A DNA stretch of 64,000 nucleotides from Apostichopus japonicus (GCF_037975245.1 NC_092568.1:40648631-40712630), one strand, 5' to 3'; shown: positions 47,485 through 57,931, counted from the stretch's first letter. Translations and numbers: made by a program. The notes: generated from the sequence alone by a model not told the origin.

Positions 47485-47907
47485 GTAAGTCTTTTTCATG
47501 AATAACATTTGTAGTTACGTATCAGCATGTAAAAGTTCTTAGAAAGAAGCCACAAGGGAAATCAATTACCGATAAGCCTTTATATTCATAAACAATTTGA
47601 ATGAAATATTATAATTTTCACAAATGTGGCAACGCAACATTTAATAGAATAATATTTTTATCAATTATATGTATAGCAATGTCAATGACGATAGAATGAA
47701 TTCTTTAAAATTTTATTTTATTTTTTACATTTAACTATTGATGATTTAAGCTAGTCGGGTGATGAGCTAAACACGGGGAAAACGTTAAGCAAAACTACTT
47801 CTTTCAGTTGTTATAATTTTCATTAGAAAGTCACTGTATTGCGTTTTTCATATCATATACATGATGATTTCTTCTTTCCTTCTTTTATTCTCTCTTTTTG
47901 TTTGCAG

Positions 47908-47910
47908 GTT
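47908..47910 (+). other. Candidate 3-nt microexon 37 (GTT, Val)
   Basis: Acceptor 'tctttttgtttgcag', donor 'gtaagt'. Confidence 0.65.
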
Positions 47911-48342
47911 GTAAGTCTTTTTCGTGAATACCATTTGTAGATACGTATCAGTATGTTATCGCTCTTCAACGAAACCACAAGGAAATAGAATTCCCGATAA
48001 GCCTTTATTTTCATACACAATTTGAATGAAGTATTATAACTTTCACAACTTTTGCAACGCACCATTTAAGAGAATAACCTTTTAATTTATTACATGTATG
48101 GCAATGTAAATGACAATGAAAAGATTGCTTTGAAATTAATTCGGTTTGTTTTGTACATGTGTAACAATTGATGATATAAGCTACTCGGGTGATGAGCCAA
48201 AACAACATGGAAAACGTTAAGGAAATCTACTTCTTAAAAGTGTAATAAAATGTCATTAGAAAGTCACTGCGTTGTGTTTTTCTCCTCAATAACATGGAGA
48301 TTTCTTATTTTGTTTTATTTCGTTCTGTTTGTTTCTTTGCAG

Positions 48343-48345
48343 GCA
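48343..48345 (+). other. Candidate 3-nt microexon 38 (GCA, Ala)
   Basis: Acceptor 'tgtttctttgcag', donor 'gtaagt'. A 464-bp interval with a partial internal duplication follows. Confidence 0.65.
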
Positions 48346-48806
48346 GTAAGTATTCTTCATGTTTAGCATTTTTAGATACGTATCAGTATGTAATTGCTCT
48401 TAAAAATAAATAAACGAGAATTCAATTCCCGACAAGCCTTTATTTTCATGCACAATATGAATGAAATATAATTTTCACAATTTTGGCAACGCACCATTTA
48501 ATAAGAATAAGTTGTTTATATATTATATGTATTGCAAAGTAAATGACGATTTAATGATTGCTTTGACATTGCTTTGAGCAAAATCAAAATGGAAAACGTT
48601 AAGGAAATCTACTTCTTTGCAATTATTATTATTTCTTTTTAAATTTAACCGTTAATGATATAAGCTACTCGGGTGATGAGCGAAAAAAATGGAAAACGTT
48701 TTCAAGTGTTATAAATTTCCATTAGAAAGTCGCCGTGTTGTAATTTTCTCCTCAATTATATGATGATTTCTTCTTTTCTTATTTCCTTCTGTTTGTTTCT
48801 TTGCAG

Positions 48807-48809
48807 ACA
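48807..48809 (+). other. Candidate 3-nt microexon 39 (ACA, Thr)
   Basis: Acceptor 'tgtttctttgcag', donor 'gtaagt'. Confidence 0.65.
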
Positions 48810-49237
48810 GTAAGTACTTATCATGAATAACATTTGTAGATACATGTCAGTATGTAATCGCTCTTCCAAAAAAAAAAAAACGGAATTCAATTCCCGATAA
48901 GCCATATTTTCATGCTCAATATAAATGAAATATGATAATTTTCATATCTCTTGCAACGCAACATTTAATAGAAATAACTTGTTTATCTATTATATGTATA
49001 GCAATGTTAATGACGATTTAATAATTGCTTTGAAATTAATTTGGTTTGTTTTGATATGTAACAATTGATGATATAAGCTACTCGGGTGATGAGCCAAAAC
49101 AACATGGAAAACGTTAAGGAAATCTACTTCTTAAAAGTGTAGTAAAATATCATTAGAAAGTCACTACGTTGTGTTTTTCTCCTCAATAACATAAATATTT
49201 CTTATTTTCTTATTTCTTTCTGTTTGTTTCTTTGCAG

Positions 49238-49240
49238 ACT
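49238..49240 (+). other. Candidate 3-nt microexon 40 (ACT, Thr)
   Basis: Acceptor 'tgtttctttgcag', donor 'gtaagt'. Confidence 0.65.
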
Positions 49241-49665
49241 GTAAGTATTTTTCATGTTTAGCATTTTTAGATACGTATAAGTATGTATTTGCTCTTCAAA
49301 AGAAAAAAAGACAGTAATTCAATTCCCGATAAGCCTTTATTTTCATGCAATATATGAATGAAATATAATTTTCAAAACTTTGGCAACGCATCATCTAAAG
49401 AACAACTTGTTTATCTATTATATGTTTAGCAATGTAAATGACGATTTAATGATTGCTTTGAAATTAATTTGCTTTGTTTTGTGCATTTAACAACTGATGA
49501 TATAAGCTAGTCGGGTGATGAGCCAAAACAAAATGGAAAACGTTAAGGAAATCTACTTCTTTCAAGTGTTAAAAAGTTCCATTAGAAAGTCACTTTGTTG
49601 TGTTTATCCCCAATGTTGTGATGATTTCTTCTTTTCTTATTTCTTTCGGTTTATATTTTTTTCAG

Positions 49666-49668
49666 ATT
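49666..49668 (+). other. Candidate 3-nt microexon 41 (ATT, Ile)
   Basis: Acceptor 'tatatttttttcag', donor 'gtaagt'. Flanks resemble unit 20, which has the same triplet. A 519-bp interval with a partial unit follows. Confidence 0.65.
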
Positions 49669-50184
49669 GTAAGTATTTCTCACGATTAACATTTGTAGAT
49701 ACGTATCAGTATGTAATCGGTCTTCAAATATCCACAAGGAAAATCAATACCCGATAAGCCTGTATTTTCATACACATTGTATGAAATATTATAATTTTCA
49801 CAAATGTGGCAACGCAACATTTAATAGAACAACATGTTTATCTATAATATGTATGGCAATGTAAATGAAGATGGAATAATTGCTTTGAAATTATATTAAC
49901 CATTGATGATATAAGTCAATGTTCAATGTTCATTATTTTTGTAATGCACAGTTTCCTACAATTACAAGTTCATCAAATGTGTGAATGTCAATGAAGAAAG
50001 AACTATTGTTTTTTTTTAATAAATTTGTATGAATTGGTATGAATGTTTTACTTTAACATTCAGCCATTGATGATATAGCCTAGTGAGCCAAAACCAGGGA
50101 AAAATCTCAAGAGTTTGTGATTATTTATGATTTTTATATATTACTTTGATAAGCTCTTCTTTCTATCGTCTTCTTTGTTTGCAG

Positions 50185-50187
50185 CTG
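50185..50187 (+). other. Candidate 3-nt microexon 42 (CTG, Leu), weaker donor
   Basis: Acceptor 'tctttgtttgcag', donor 'gtaatt'. Confidence 0.58.
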
Positions 50188-50359
50188 GTAATTTTTTTTT
50201 ATCATTTACGTTTATCTACATATGTCATAATTTCTTCTATTCTCAAAGACACTTGCAGGAAAATCAATTCCTGTATTTCCATACATAATTTGAATGAAAT
50301 GTTATTAATTTTTACACCATTTGAAACTCTGAATTTAATACTTTAACATTTTTATCAAT

Positions 50360-50706
50360 TTATGAATGGTAATGTCAATGACGATAGAACAATTGTTTTG
50401 AAAATAAATTTAAACTTTAACATTTAACCATTAATGATATGAACTAGTGAGCCAATAGAAGGAATAAACTTCAGAAAACTAGTTGTTTCAATATATTAAA
50501 CTTACTATTATAGAGTCACTATGTTTTTCTCTACTATATGATGATTTGCTCATTTCTCCTTTCGCCTTTCTATCTATTCCATGCTATGCAGAAGGTAAGA
50601 CTTTTGAATTAACTTTGTATATACATATTCAAAGAAACCACAAGGGAATTCAATTCCCGATAAGCCTTTATTTTCATACACAGTTTGAATGAAATATTAT
50701 AATTTT
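50360..50706. repeat. Left copy of an unusually long LINE target-site duplication (347 bp)
   Basis: From 'ttatgaatggtaatgtcaat' to 'gaaatattataatttt'. It matches 56192-56527 except for two visible substitutions and an 11-bp deletion in the right copy. The right copy continues without a break into normal unit sequence ('cacaacttttgcaacgcaac'), while the left copy comes out of normal unit sequence. That is the arrangement expected of a target duplication. Confidence 0.85.
50592..50594 (+). other. Candidate 3-nt microexon 43 (AAG, Lys)
   Basis: Acceptor 'attccatgctatgcag' with a poorer pyrimidine tract, donor 'gtaaga'. Lies inside the left copy of the LINE target duplication. Confidence 0.6.
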
Positions 50707-51267
50707 GGCCGCCTCCAGGTAAACACGCGCACGGGAATGCACTCCCTAATCGTCTGATTTCTACCAGAACAACCTCCATTTTGTCGATCCAAAGTAGACC
50801 CGACTATGAATAAGCATGAGGTTAACAATACCGTCATATTCATAACACTTTTACCCACGTTGCTACGTCGTATTCTTTGAAGAAAGGATTACCGTCTAGA
50901 TCCTCAAATGACAATATCGCGCATCTCCTCCCTATACTATTCGGTGCAGTCAATAGCCTGAGGTTCTACATCGGCAAACAAAATGGCCGCCTCCATATAG
51001 ACTAAACATTCGATACCTGCTCAGAAGTTGATTGAAGTTTCTCTGTGATTATTCTACAAAGTGATCCCTTTGTTTTGGGACAAATTTGGACTGCGGTGAA
51101 ACGTAATATCACTGTTTGGTTCCTCCGAAAGTTGGTGCTACGAAAAAGATTTCCTAAGGAGGTTTTTCTACCGTCGAACAGTAAGTGTTTCTGTACTTTA
51201 CTACTGGCCTATATCGTGCATCCATTACCTGCACAATTTAAGGTTCAGATGCTAGTCCGAATGTAAG

Positions 51268-52005
51268 ATGGCAACAAGGCATGCAACGATAGATAAGAAG
51301 TTGGACACTATCATGGAAAAACTGGCCAATTTGGAAGGAATTCCGACCCAACTGGCAGATATTCAGTCCGAATTTAAAACACTGAAATCTGCAATGGTGG
51401 AGATTAACGAGTCTGTTGAGTTCATGGAGAAAGAGGTGATCGAATTGAAAGAAGTTATGAAATGCAAAGCTACGAGAGAGGAATTTGAAGGGTTAGGAAG
51501 TAAGCTAGCCAACATTGAGGAATCCACACAAAAGAGGCTGGATGATTTGGAGAACCGGTCGAGAAGGCAAAATTTAATCATCTTTGGAGTCTCTGAATCA
51601 AATAACGAATCGAGTGAGACAATCGTAAAAGATGATATTTTACACGGGTTGATGGGCTTCACAAATATCAACCTTGAACGGGTTCACCGTACACCTGGGG
51701 GCCCGAGGAACCCATCACAGGAGAAACCGAGGCCGATCCACGTCCGTTTCCGTGACCTTAGTGACATGGATAAAATACTCCAAGCAGCTCCAGGCAAACT
51801 GAAGGACACGCCATATCGGGGGGCAAAGATTTTTATCAGCGATGATGTTTGTCCAGCAATTCGAAATGCTAGGAAAGCTCTTCGGGCGAAACTACCAGAA
51901 GTTAGGCAAGGGGCCGGAGTCAGATACGCCTATGTTCCGCGATCCGTACAAGCCTGTATAGTCATGGTGAAGACCGATGGGAGTAGACATAAAATATATA
52001 AATGA
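51268..52005 (+). CDS. LINE ORF1 protein (L1/Tx1-type), 245 aa
   Basis: An intact frame from ATG. Residues about 1-95 are heptad-like and rich in Leu, Ile, Glu and Lys (DKKLDTIMEKLANLEGI...), consistent with the trimerising coiled coil of L1 ORF1p. It is followed by DLENRSRRQNLIIFGV, the usual entry into the RRM (Transposase_22) domain, and by NLERVHRTPGG and RPIHVRFRDLSDMDKILQAA, matching the RRM and C-terminal domain. The role by homology is RNA binding and chaperone activity in the LINE ribonucleoprotein. A gap of about 270 bp separates it from ORF2. Confidence 0.9.
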   Translation: MATRHATIDKKLDTIMEKLANLEGIPTQLADIQSEFKTLKSAMVEINESVEFMEKEVIELKEVMKCKATREEFEGLGSKLANIEESTQKRLDDLENRSRRQNLIIFGVSESNNESSETIVKDDILHGLMGFTNINLERVHRTPGGPRNPSQEKPRPIHVRFRDLSDMDKILQAAPGKLKDTPYRGAKIFISDDVCPAIRNARKALRAKLPEVRQGAGVRYAYVPRSVQACIVMVKTDGSRHKIYK

Positions 52006-52273
52006 GAGACATGGACCCAGACTGAAGTGTCCACATGTATCTGTTTTGAATCATGGAGGATTCGATAGAAGTAACTGCTATAGTGGGATGTGTGTTCCTG
52101 GTTGGATGATCGTGCTATCTTTTTTCGTATGTGTTTCTTTGTTTCTTTGTTTTTCAGCACCGTATCAGTGCTTTGTTCTGTGTTGTTCTTTGTTTTTTAT
52201 GTTTGTATCTTTGTTATAAAAAATCTCTTGCATGATGTGTTGCTTCTTGAAGTGGTGAATATGAAGTATTCTT

Positions 52274-55200
52274 ATGGCGAATAGTTTCAACATTTCGTCC
52301 CTCAATTGCCGGGGGCTTAATAGTAAAAATAAAAGACAGGATGTTTTTGACTACTTGACACAGGTGAAAAGTGACATTTATTGTTTACAAGACGTTCATT
52401 AGGATGAACACTTGGTTGATAGTATTCTCTCAGAATGGGATGGAGATTGTTATATTTCACCCGGGACGACTAATTCAAGGGGGGTCGCTGTTTGTATAAA
52501 GTCAACAGGAAATGTTACTGTTTGTAGACATCATTCTGATAATGAGGGTAATTATATTGCATTAATCATTGAGCCTGCAGGACTTACATTCACTCTCGTG
52601 GTCCTTTATGGGCCTAATAACGATACTCCATTTTTTTTTAACAACATTCAGGAGGTTACTGAGGATTTTAATACCCCTCATATTAATATTGTTGGGGACT
52701 GGAATCTCGTTGTTGATCCTGAAGTTGATACTTATAATTATCTTCATATTAATAATCCCAAAGCTAGACAGGCAGTATTAAACATGCAGAGTGATTTAGA
52801 ATTGTTTGATGTGTGGCGAGTTTTGCATCCTAATGAGAGAAGGTTTACTTGGCGTCAAAGAAATCCAGTCAAGCAAAGTCGATTAGATTTTTTCCTAATT
52901 TCTTCTGGTTTACTCAACATGGTGTTGAAGTCATCTATCACAGCACGTTATAGAACTGATCATTCTTTAATTACTACATCTTTTAACTTCAATGTAATTA
53001 GGATGGGTAGGGGCATTTGGAAGTTCAATAATTCTTTGCTTGATGATGAAGGTTACTTGAAGAAAGTCAATGATGTGATTGACTCAACGATTGATCAGTA
53101 TGTATGCTTCCCATATATTCGCTCTAATTTAAATACAATTCCAAGAAAGGAAATTCAGTTTGTTATTGATGATCAGCTTCTCTTTGAAATGCTGCTGTTG
53201 AATATTAGGGGAGCATCAATTTCTTATTCCTCCTATAAGAAGAAGGTCCAAAACAGTAGAGAAAAATATCTTATTGAGGAAATTAATCGTATTGTGCCTT
53301 TTCATAATGAGAGTGAGGACACAAAGAATTATATCGATCAGTTGAATCGTGAGTTGGAGAAGTTACGTGAAAAAAGACTTCATGGGTGTATGGTAAGAGC
53401 TAGGGTTGATTGGGTGGAATATGGAGAGAAGCCTTCTAAGTTTTTTCTCCATTTAGAGAAGAGAAATAAGGTCAGTAGAAGTATTAGTCACTTGGAAGAT
53501 GCAGATGACCATGATATTTACGACCACGATCAAATTCAAAAGGATGTGTTCCATTTTTATCGCCAACTTTATAGATGTCATGATGCTTTTTTAAGAAATG
53601 AAGATCTCCATGAGAAGTTCTCAAATAAAATTGTGAAATTATCTACTGATCAATCAAGTGATCTGGAAGGGCCTCTGACCTTTGAGGAAATTACAGGAGT
53701 TTTGAGGAATATGAAGAATAATAAGTCGCCAGGTTCTGATGGTTTCTCCGTTGAATTTTTCAAATGTTTTTGGGACGATATTGGTCCCTTCTTATTACGG
53801 TCACTGAATTTTGGGTATAAAAACTATCTTTCTGTGACACAAAAGCATGGTGTAATTACCCTAATTCCGAAAGGTGGCAAACCACGTTATTACTTAAATA
53901 ATTGGAGACCAATAACTCTGTTGAATGTTCCCTATAAAATTGCATCTTCATGTATTGCTAATCGTATGAAAAAAGTATTGCCCAATATTATTTCTCCTGA
54001 CCAGAGTGGCTTTCTTGGTGGTAGGTACATTGGTGACAGTATTCTCACAGTGTATGATATTATCCATTCCCTGGAGTTAGATAATACACCAGGTATTTTG
54101 TTTGGGGTTGATTTTGAAAAGGCCTTTGACAGTATTTCAGTTACTTTCATTAGAAAAGTTCTTAATCTCTTTAACTTTGGGCCGTCTATTATTAGATGGT
54201 TTGATACTTTCTATAATGATAATTACTCATCAGTGTTGGTAAATGGTTTTCTGTCAGAAAAATTTCCCATTGAGCGTGGTTGTAGGCAGGGTGACCCTCT
54301 GTCCCCTTATTTATTTATTCTTTCTGCTGAACTTTTGAATAGCCTCGTTAACAGTGATGATTCTATTCGTGGTATTGATATTGAGGGACAGGTTTTCAAA
54401 ACTGTTCAATACGCAGACGAGACAACCTTTTTCATGCATGGTGACAGTACTTCTTTCAATAGGGTTATGGTACAACTTGACTATTTCAGAGATTTGTCTG
54501 GTCTCAAATTGAATTTGGACAAGTCCCTTTTAGTGGGACTGGGTAGTTTAAGAGGGCTTTCCATTCCACTTGATAAGAAGTATGCTATTCGTTGGAACAC
54601 AGGTGAAGATTTCACTCTTTTAGGAATTGTTTTCAATACAGATTTGGGGGGCATGGTTAAAAAAATTACGATAAAGCATTGAATTAAGTTTCAAATGTGA
54701 TAAAATTGTGGGAAAAGCGTTATCTTACAGCGCTTGGTCGTATTACAATTGTTAAGTCTCTCATGTTACCATGTTTCAACTATGATATCATGTCACTTCC
54801 GCTGCCTGACTTGGAGTATAGAAATAGGGTAAATTCTCTATTTTTCCGTTTCGTATGGAAAAATAAACCAGACCGTATAAGCCGTAAACAATTAAAGCTC
54901 AGTTACGCAGATGGAGGGTTGAATATGATAGATTTTTCTAAACACTGTGAGGCACTCAAAATAAGCACTTTTGGTCTTCTTCTGAAGAGTGATCATTTTA
55001 GCTTCAGCTCTTGTTATTTACGTAAATATAACATTTGCACCGACATGTTTTTTACCAATGGGGATTTCTATATAAAATTAGCTAGTTTGAGATCTGCTAA
55101 CCCCTTTTGGAGAAATCTCTTCGAAATAACATATATATTTATTCGAGATGAGCTATCTACCATTAATGATGATGCGACCATATTAACTTTGCCTCTCTGG

Positions 55201-56088
55201 AATAATGGGCTGATTGAAATTGGTAACAGTCCAGTGTATTACAAGCGCTGGTATGACAAAGGTATCCGTTTTGTTTGCGATTTTGTCACAGTTGATGGCA
55301 GGTTTTATAGTTTTGACAATTTCATCCAAAAGTATCTTGTTTCCACGAATTTTGTAGAATATTATGGTATTATTAACTCCATTAAAACTTTTTGGAATGG
55401 ACCTGCTCTGGATGGGAATATGGATATTGCTTTTCCAAACAATTGCTACTTTAACAAAATGCTTTACAATGGTATGTTCCGTTCGAAAGATATTTACAAC
55501 AAGTTACTACAGGAATCGAAGTTGATTCAGAAATCCTATACGAAATGGTGTGGTACCCTCGATATTACTGAGGAAGATCGGTCTTTTTATTGTTCAGTGC
55601 CATTCAAGTGTTCTAGTGATGCTAATTTGAGGTGGTTTCAGTATAGGCTGCTTCAGAGGATTATCCCGTCCAATAAGTACTTGCATTTAATAAAAGCAAT
55701 TACTCATGACACTTGTACTTTTTGTCATAGGTATGTTGAGACAATTGAACATTTGTTCTATTATTGTCCACTCTCAGTTAGGCTTTGGAATCATCTCCAA
55801 ACTTTGTTAAACAATATAGATATTGGTATAGTACTAGACATTAAGACAGTGTTGTTTGGTGCGGACATTGCCAGAGAGCTGAATTTGATTATAATTTTAG
55901 TTAAGAAATTCATTTTCAACTGCAAAGTACGGAAAGAAATTCCACTGCAGAATAAGTTACTATTGTTTCTGAGGGACTATTTTCTATTACAAAAAAACAT
56001 TTTGTTGCGTAATATGAAAAGCAGTGTTTGGAGGAAATATTGGTACCCTTGGTATAATTTTTTACAACTTCAGAATGTATTAAAATAA
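52274..56088 (+). pseudogene. LINE ORF2 (endonuclease and reverse transcriptase), disrupted
   Basis: The ATG at 52274 opens FNISSLNCRGLNS, typical of an APE-type endonuclease N-terminus. TAG at 52400 interrupts it after 42 codons. It then reads on through GDWNLVVD, SRLDFFLIS and TDHSLI (endonuclease), NNKSPGSDGFSVEFF, LIPKGGKPRYYLNNWRPI, GVDFEKAFDSI, GCRQGDPLSPYLFIL and QYADETTFF (RT). The RT box is YADE instead of YADD, changing a catalytic aspartate to glutamate. A frameshift in an A-run near 54660, with a TAA at 54685 in the other frame, separates the C-terminal part (54697-56088). That part contains the zinc-knuckle CTFCHRYVETIEHLFYYC. Probably inactive. Confidence 0.9.
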
Positions 56089-56191
56089 ATACTTTTTAGT
56101 TTTTTCTAGGAATTTTCACTAAGTCACCACTAGAGTGCTATATTATGTTAAGTTATAGTTGCAAGAGAAATAAAAAAAGAGAGAAAAAAAA

Positions 56192-56527
56192 TTATGAAAG
56201 GTAATGTCAATGACGATAGAACAATTGTTTTGAAAATAAATTTAAACTTTAACATTTAACCATTAATGATATGAACTAGTGAGCCAATAGAAGGAAAAAA
56301 CTTCAGAAAACTAGTTGTTTCAATATATTAAACTTACTATTATAGAGTCACTATGTTTTTCTCTACTATATGATGATTTGCTCATTTCTCCTTTCGCCTT
56401 TCTATCTATTCCATGCTATGCAGAAGGTAAGACTTTTGAATTAACTTTGTATATACATATTCAAAGAAACCACAAGGGAATTCAATTCCCGATAAGCCTT
56501 TATTTTCGAATGAAATATTATAATTTT
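56192..56527. repeat. Right copy of the LINE target-site duplication (336 bp)
   Basis: Matches 50360-50706 (see there); the length difference is an 11-bp deletion after 'tttattttc'. Carries its own microexon site. Confidence 0.85.
56424..56426 (+). other. Candidate 3-nt microexon 44 (AAG, Lys), duplicated by LINE insertion
   Basis: Acceptor and donor identical to unit 43 ('ccatgctatgcag', 'gtaaga'). Confidence 0.58.
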
Positions 56528-57176
56528 CACAACTTTTGCAACGCAACATTTAAAAGAATAACCTTTTAAATCATTATATGTATGGCAATGTAAATGACGA
56601 TGGAATGATTGCTATGAAATTATTTGTATTATTTCTTTGTACATTTAACAACTGATGATATAAGCTACTCGGGTGATGAGTCAAAAAAAAAAACGTTAAG
56701 TAAATCTACTTCTTTCAAGTGTAATAAAGTGACATTAGAAAGTCACTGTGCTGTGTTTTCTCCTCAATAACATGATATTTTCTTCTTTTCTTATTTATTT
56801 CTGTTTGTTTCTGCAGGCAGTACGTAGTTTTCATGTTTTCATGTATTTTTCATATTTTTCATGTATTTTTCACGTATCAGTATGTAGTCGCTCTTCAAAG
56901 AAACTTCAAAGAAAATAAGACTTTTGATTTAACTCTGTAGATACATATTCAAATACACCACAATGGAAATCAATTGAAAAGAAATGTTATTAATTTCCCA
57001 AAAAATGGTAACGCACATTTTAATACAATAACATGTGTATTGATTATATGGATGGCAGTGTTAATGACGAACTGTATGTTGAACCATTGATGATAATTAT
57101 GAGTTAGTGAGATGATGAGCCGAAAGCAAGGTAAAAGCTACGGAAAACTAGTTGTTTCAGGTTTATTAAAAGAGAA
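56528..57176 (+). repeat. Microexon array, tail
   Basis: Contains unit 45 and a further partial unit ('gatgatgagccgaaagcaag', 'actagttgtttcaggtttat') that is cut off near 57176 before an acceptor. Confidence 0.8.
56817..56819 (+). other. Candidate 3-nt microexon 45 (GCA, Ala), weaker donor
   Basis: Acceptor 'ctgtttgtttctgcag', donor 'gtacgt'. Last recognisable site of the array; its flank is locally scrambled by repeats of 'tttttcatgta'. Confidence 0.55.
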
Positions 57177-57860
57177 TTAACCCCTTGGGTTTTGCAGGGA
57201 CCTCATAGTAGAGACTAATATTCTTACACCATCTGTGAAATAACTATTCAAAACTACCTTTCTACGAATTTCTATGTGTTTTCTTATATTAACACACCTT
57301 CTGAACAGCGCGTAGTAATGGTTTGATAGGTTCCAATGTCGTGTAATTATAGCCGTTGTTAAACAATCAATATTTATAGAAAACACACATTCACACACAC
57401 AAAAAACAATTTCTATCGTTAAAATTTTTAGAATGTAGAATACATAAAACAAAATAATATATTTCTTTCTTTTTGCTTGGGCAATTTTAACTATTGTTGG
57501 AGTTGGCAACACCTGTTTTTGTTAAAATGCGCTATGCGGCTCGCTTACGCGACGAAAAGTCGGAATTCAAATAAAAATGGCGAATGCAATGGGTGACGAT
57601 TAAATCTATTTTAAGGCTGAAGAAGTGTTTTCAAGCATTATGTCGATAGAACATACTACAAACGGTATTCTCTAAGCAGACAACGTTAGGAGTTACTTCT
57701 CCTTCAAGCTAACATTTTGAAGTCACTGTAATTGTGCTTTACTGGGGTTTTATCTCTATTAGGCTATATGATGATTTGTGCTTTTCTTATTTTCTATCTG
57801 TATAACCTTATCCCCCAAAATTGGTCATGTGTGTGTGTCTAGTAGAAAATTGAACTGCCT
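57177..57860. other. Unrelated insertion and degenerate unit end
   Basis: 57177 to about 57700 is not unit-like and no family is recognised. Near 57716-57810 the pre-acceptor part of a unit returns ('agtcactgtaattgtgcttt', 'atatgatgatttgtgctttt') but no AG-triplet-GT follows. Confidence 0.5.
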
Positions 57861-57931
57861 TATTTGTATGTTACTGCTGCAGTGTTACTTTAATATGTTC
57901 ACATATCTCAGTGCTTTCTTCCCGTTTACAG

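Larger units (their letters stand above)
36200..50706 (+). repeat. Microexon array, block 2: 35 units of about 420 bp
   Basis: Consecutive candidate microexon sites lie 317-519 bp apart, most between 404 and 435. Outside the splice core, units carry many indels and substitutions. In all 35 the AG-to-GT gap is exactly three bases. Conserved boxes per unit include 'gatgatatgagctagtgagg' with 'tgatgagccaaaaacaggga' upstream, 'aactagttgtttcagt', and downstream 'tagatacgtatcagtatgta', 'gataagcctttattttcata' and 'gcaatgtcaatgaagatag'. Within a unit the pair CTAGT...ACTAG, about 45 nt apart, could form a stem. Triplets are given per unit below. Confidence 0.95.
50707..56191 (+). mobile_element. Near full-length L1/Tx1-type LINE (5.5 kb) inserted in the array
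   Basis: Starts 'ggccgcctccaggtaaacac', has a 5' UTR of about 560 bp, ORF1, ORF2 and a 3' end with an A-rich tail 'taaaaaaagagagaaaaaaa'. It is in the same orientation as the array, within an intron between microexons 43 and 44. Flanking duplications differ at few sites, so the insertion is fairly recent, although ORF2 is broken. Confidence 0.92.

Noticed and set aside
25541-56819. Zero-nucleotide recursive splice sites (AG immediately followed by GT)
   Set aside because: Only units with triplets GTT or GTG contain AG|GT directly. Most units do not, and GTAAGT always lies three bases after AG.
25440-57000. Interpreting the regularly spaced array as a CRISPR or as ordinary satellite DNA
   Set aside because: Units are about 420 bp and diverged with no spacer structure, and the genome is eukaryotic. 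Ordinary satellite does not explain an AG-NNN-GT core with fixed gap and variable triplet.
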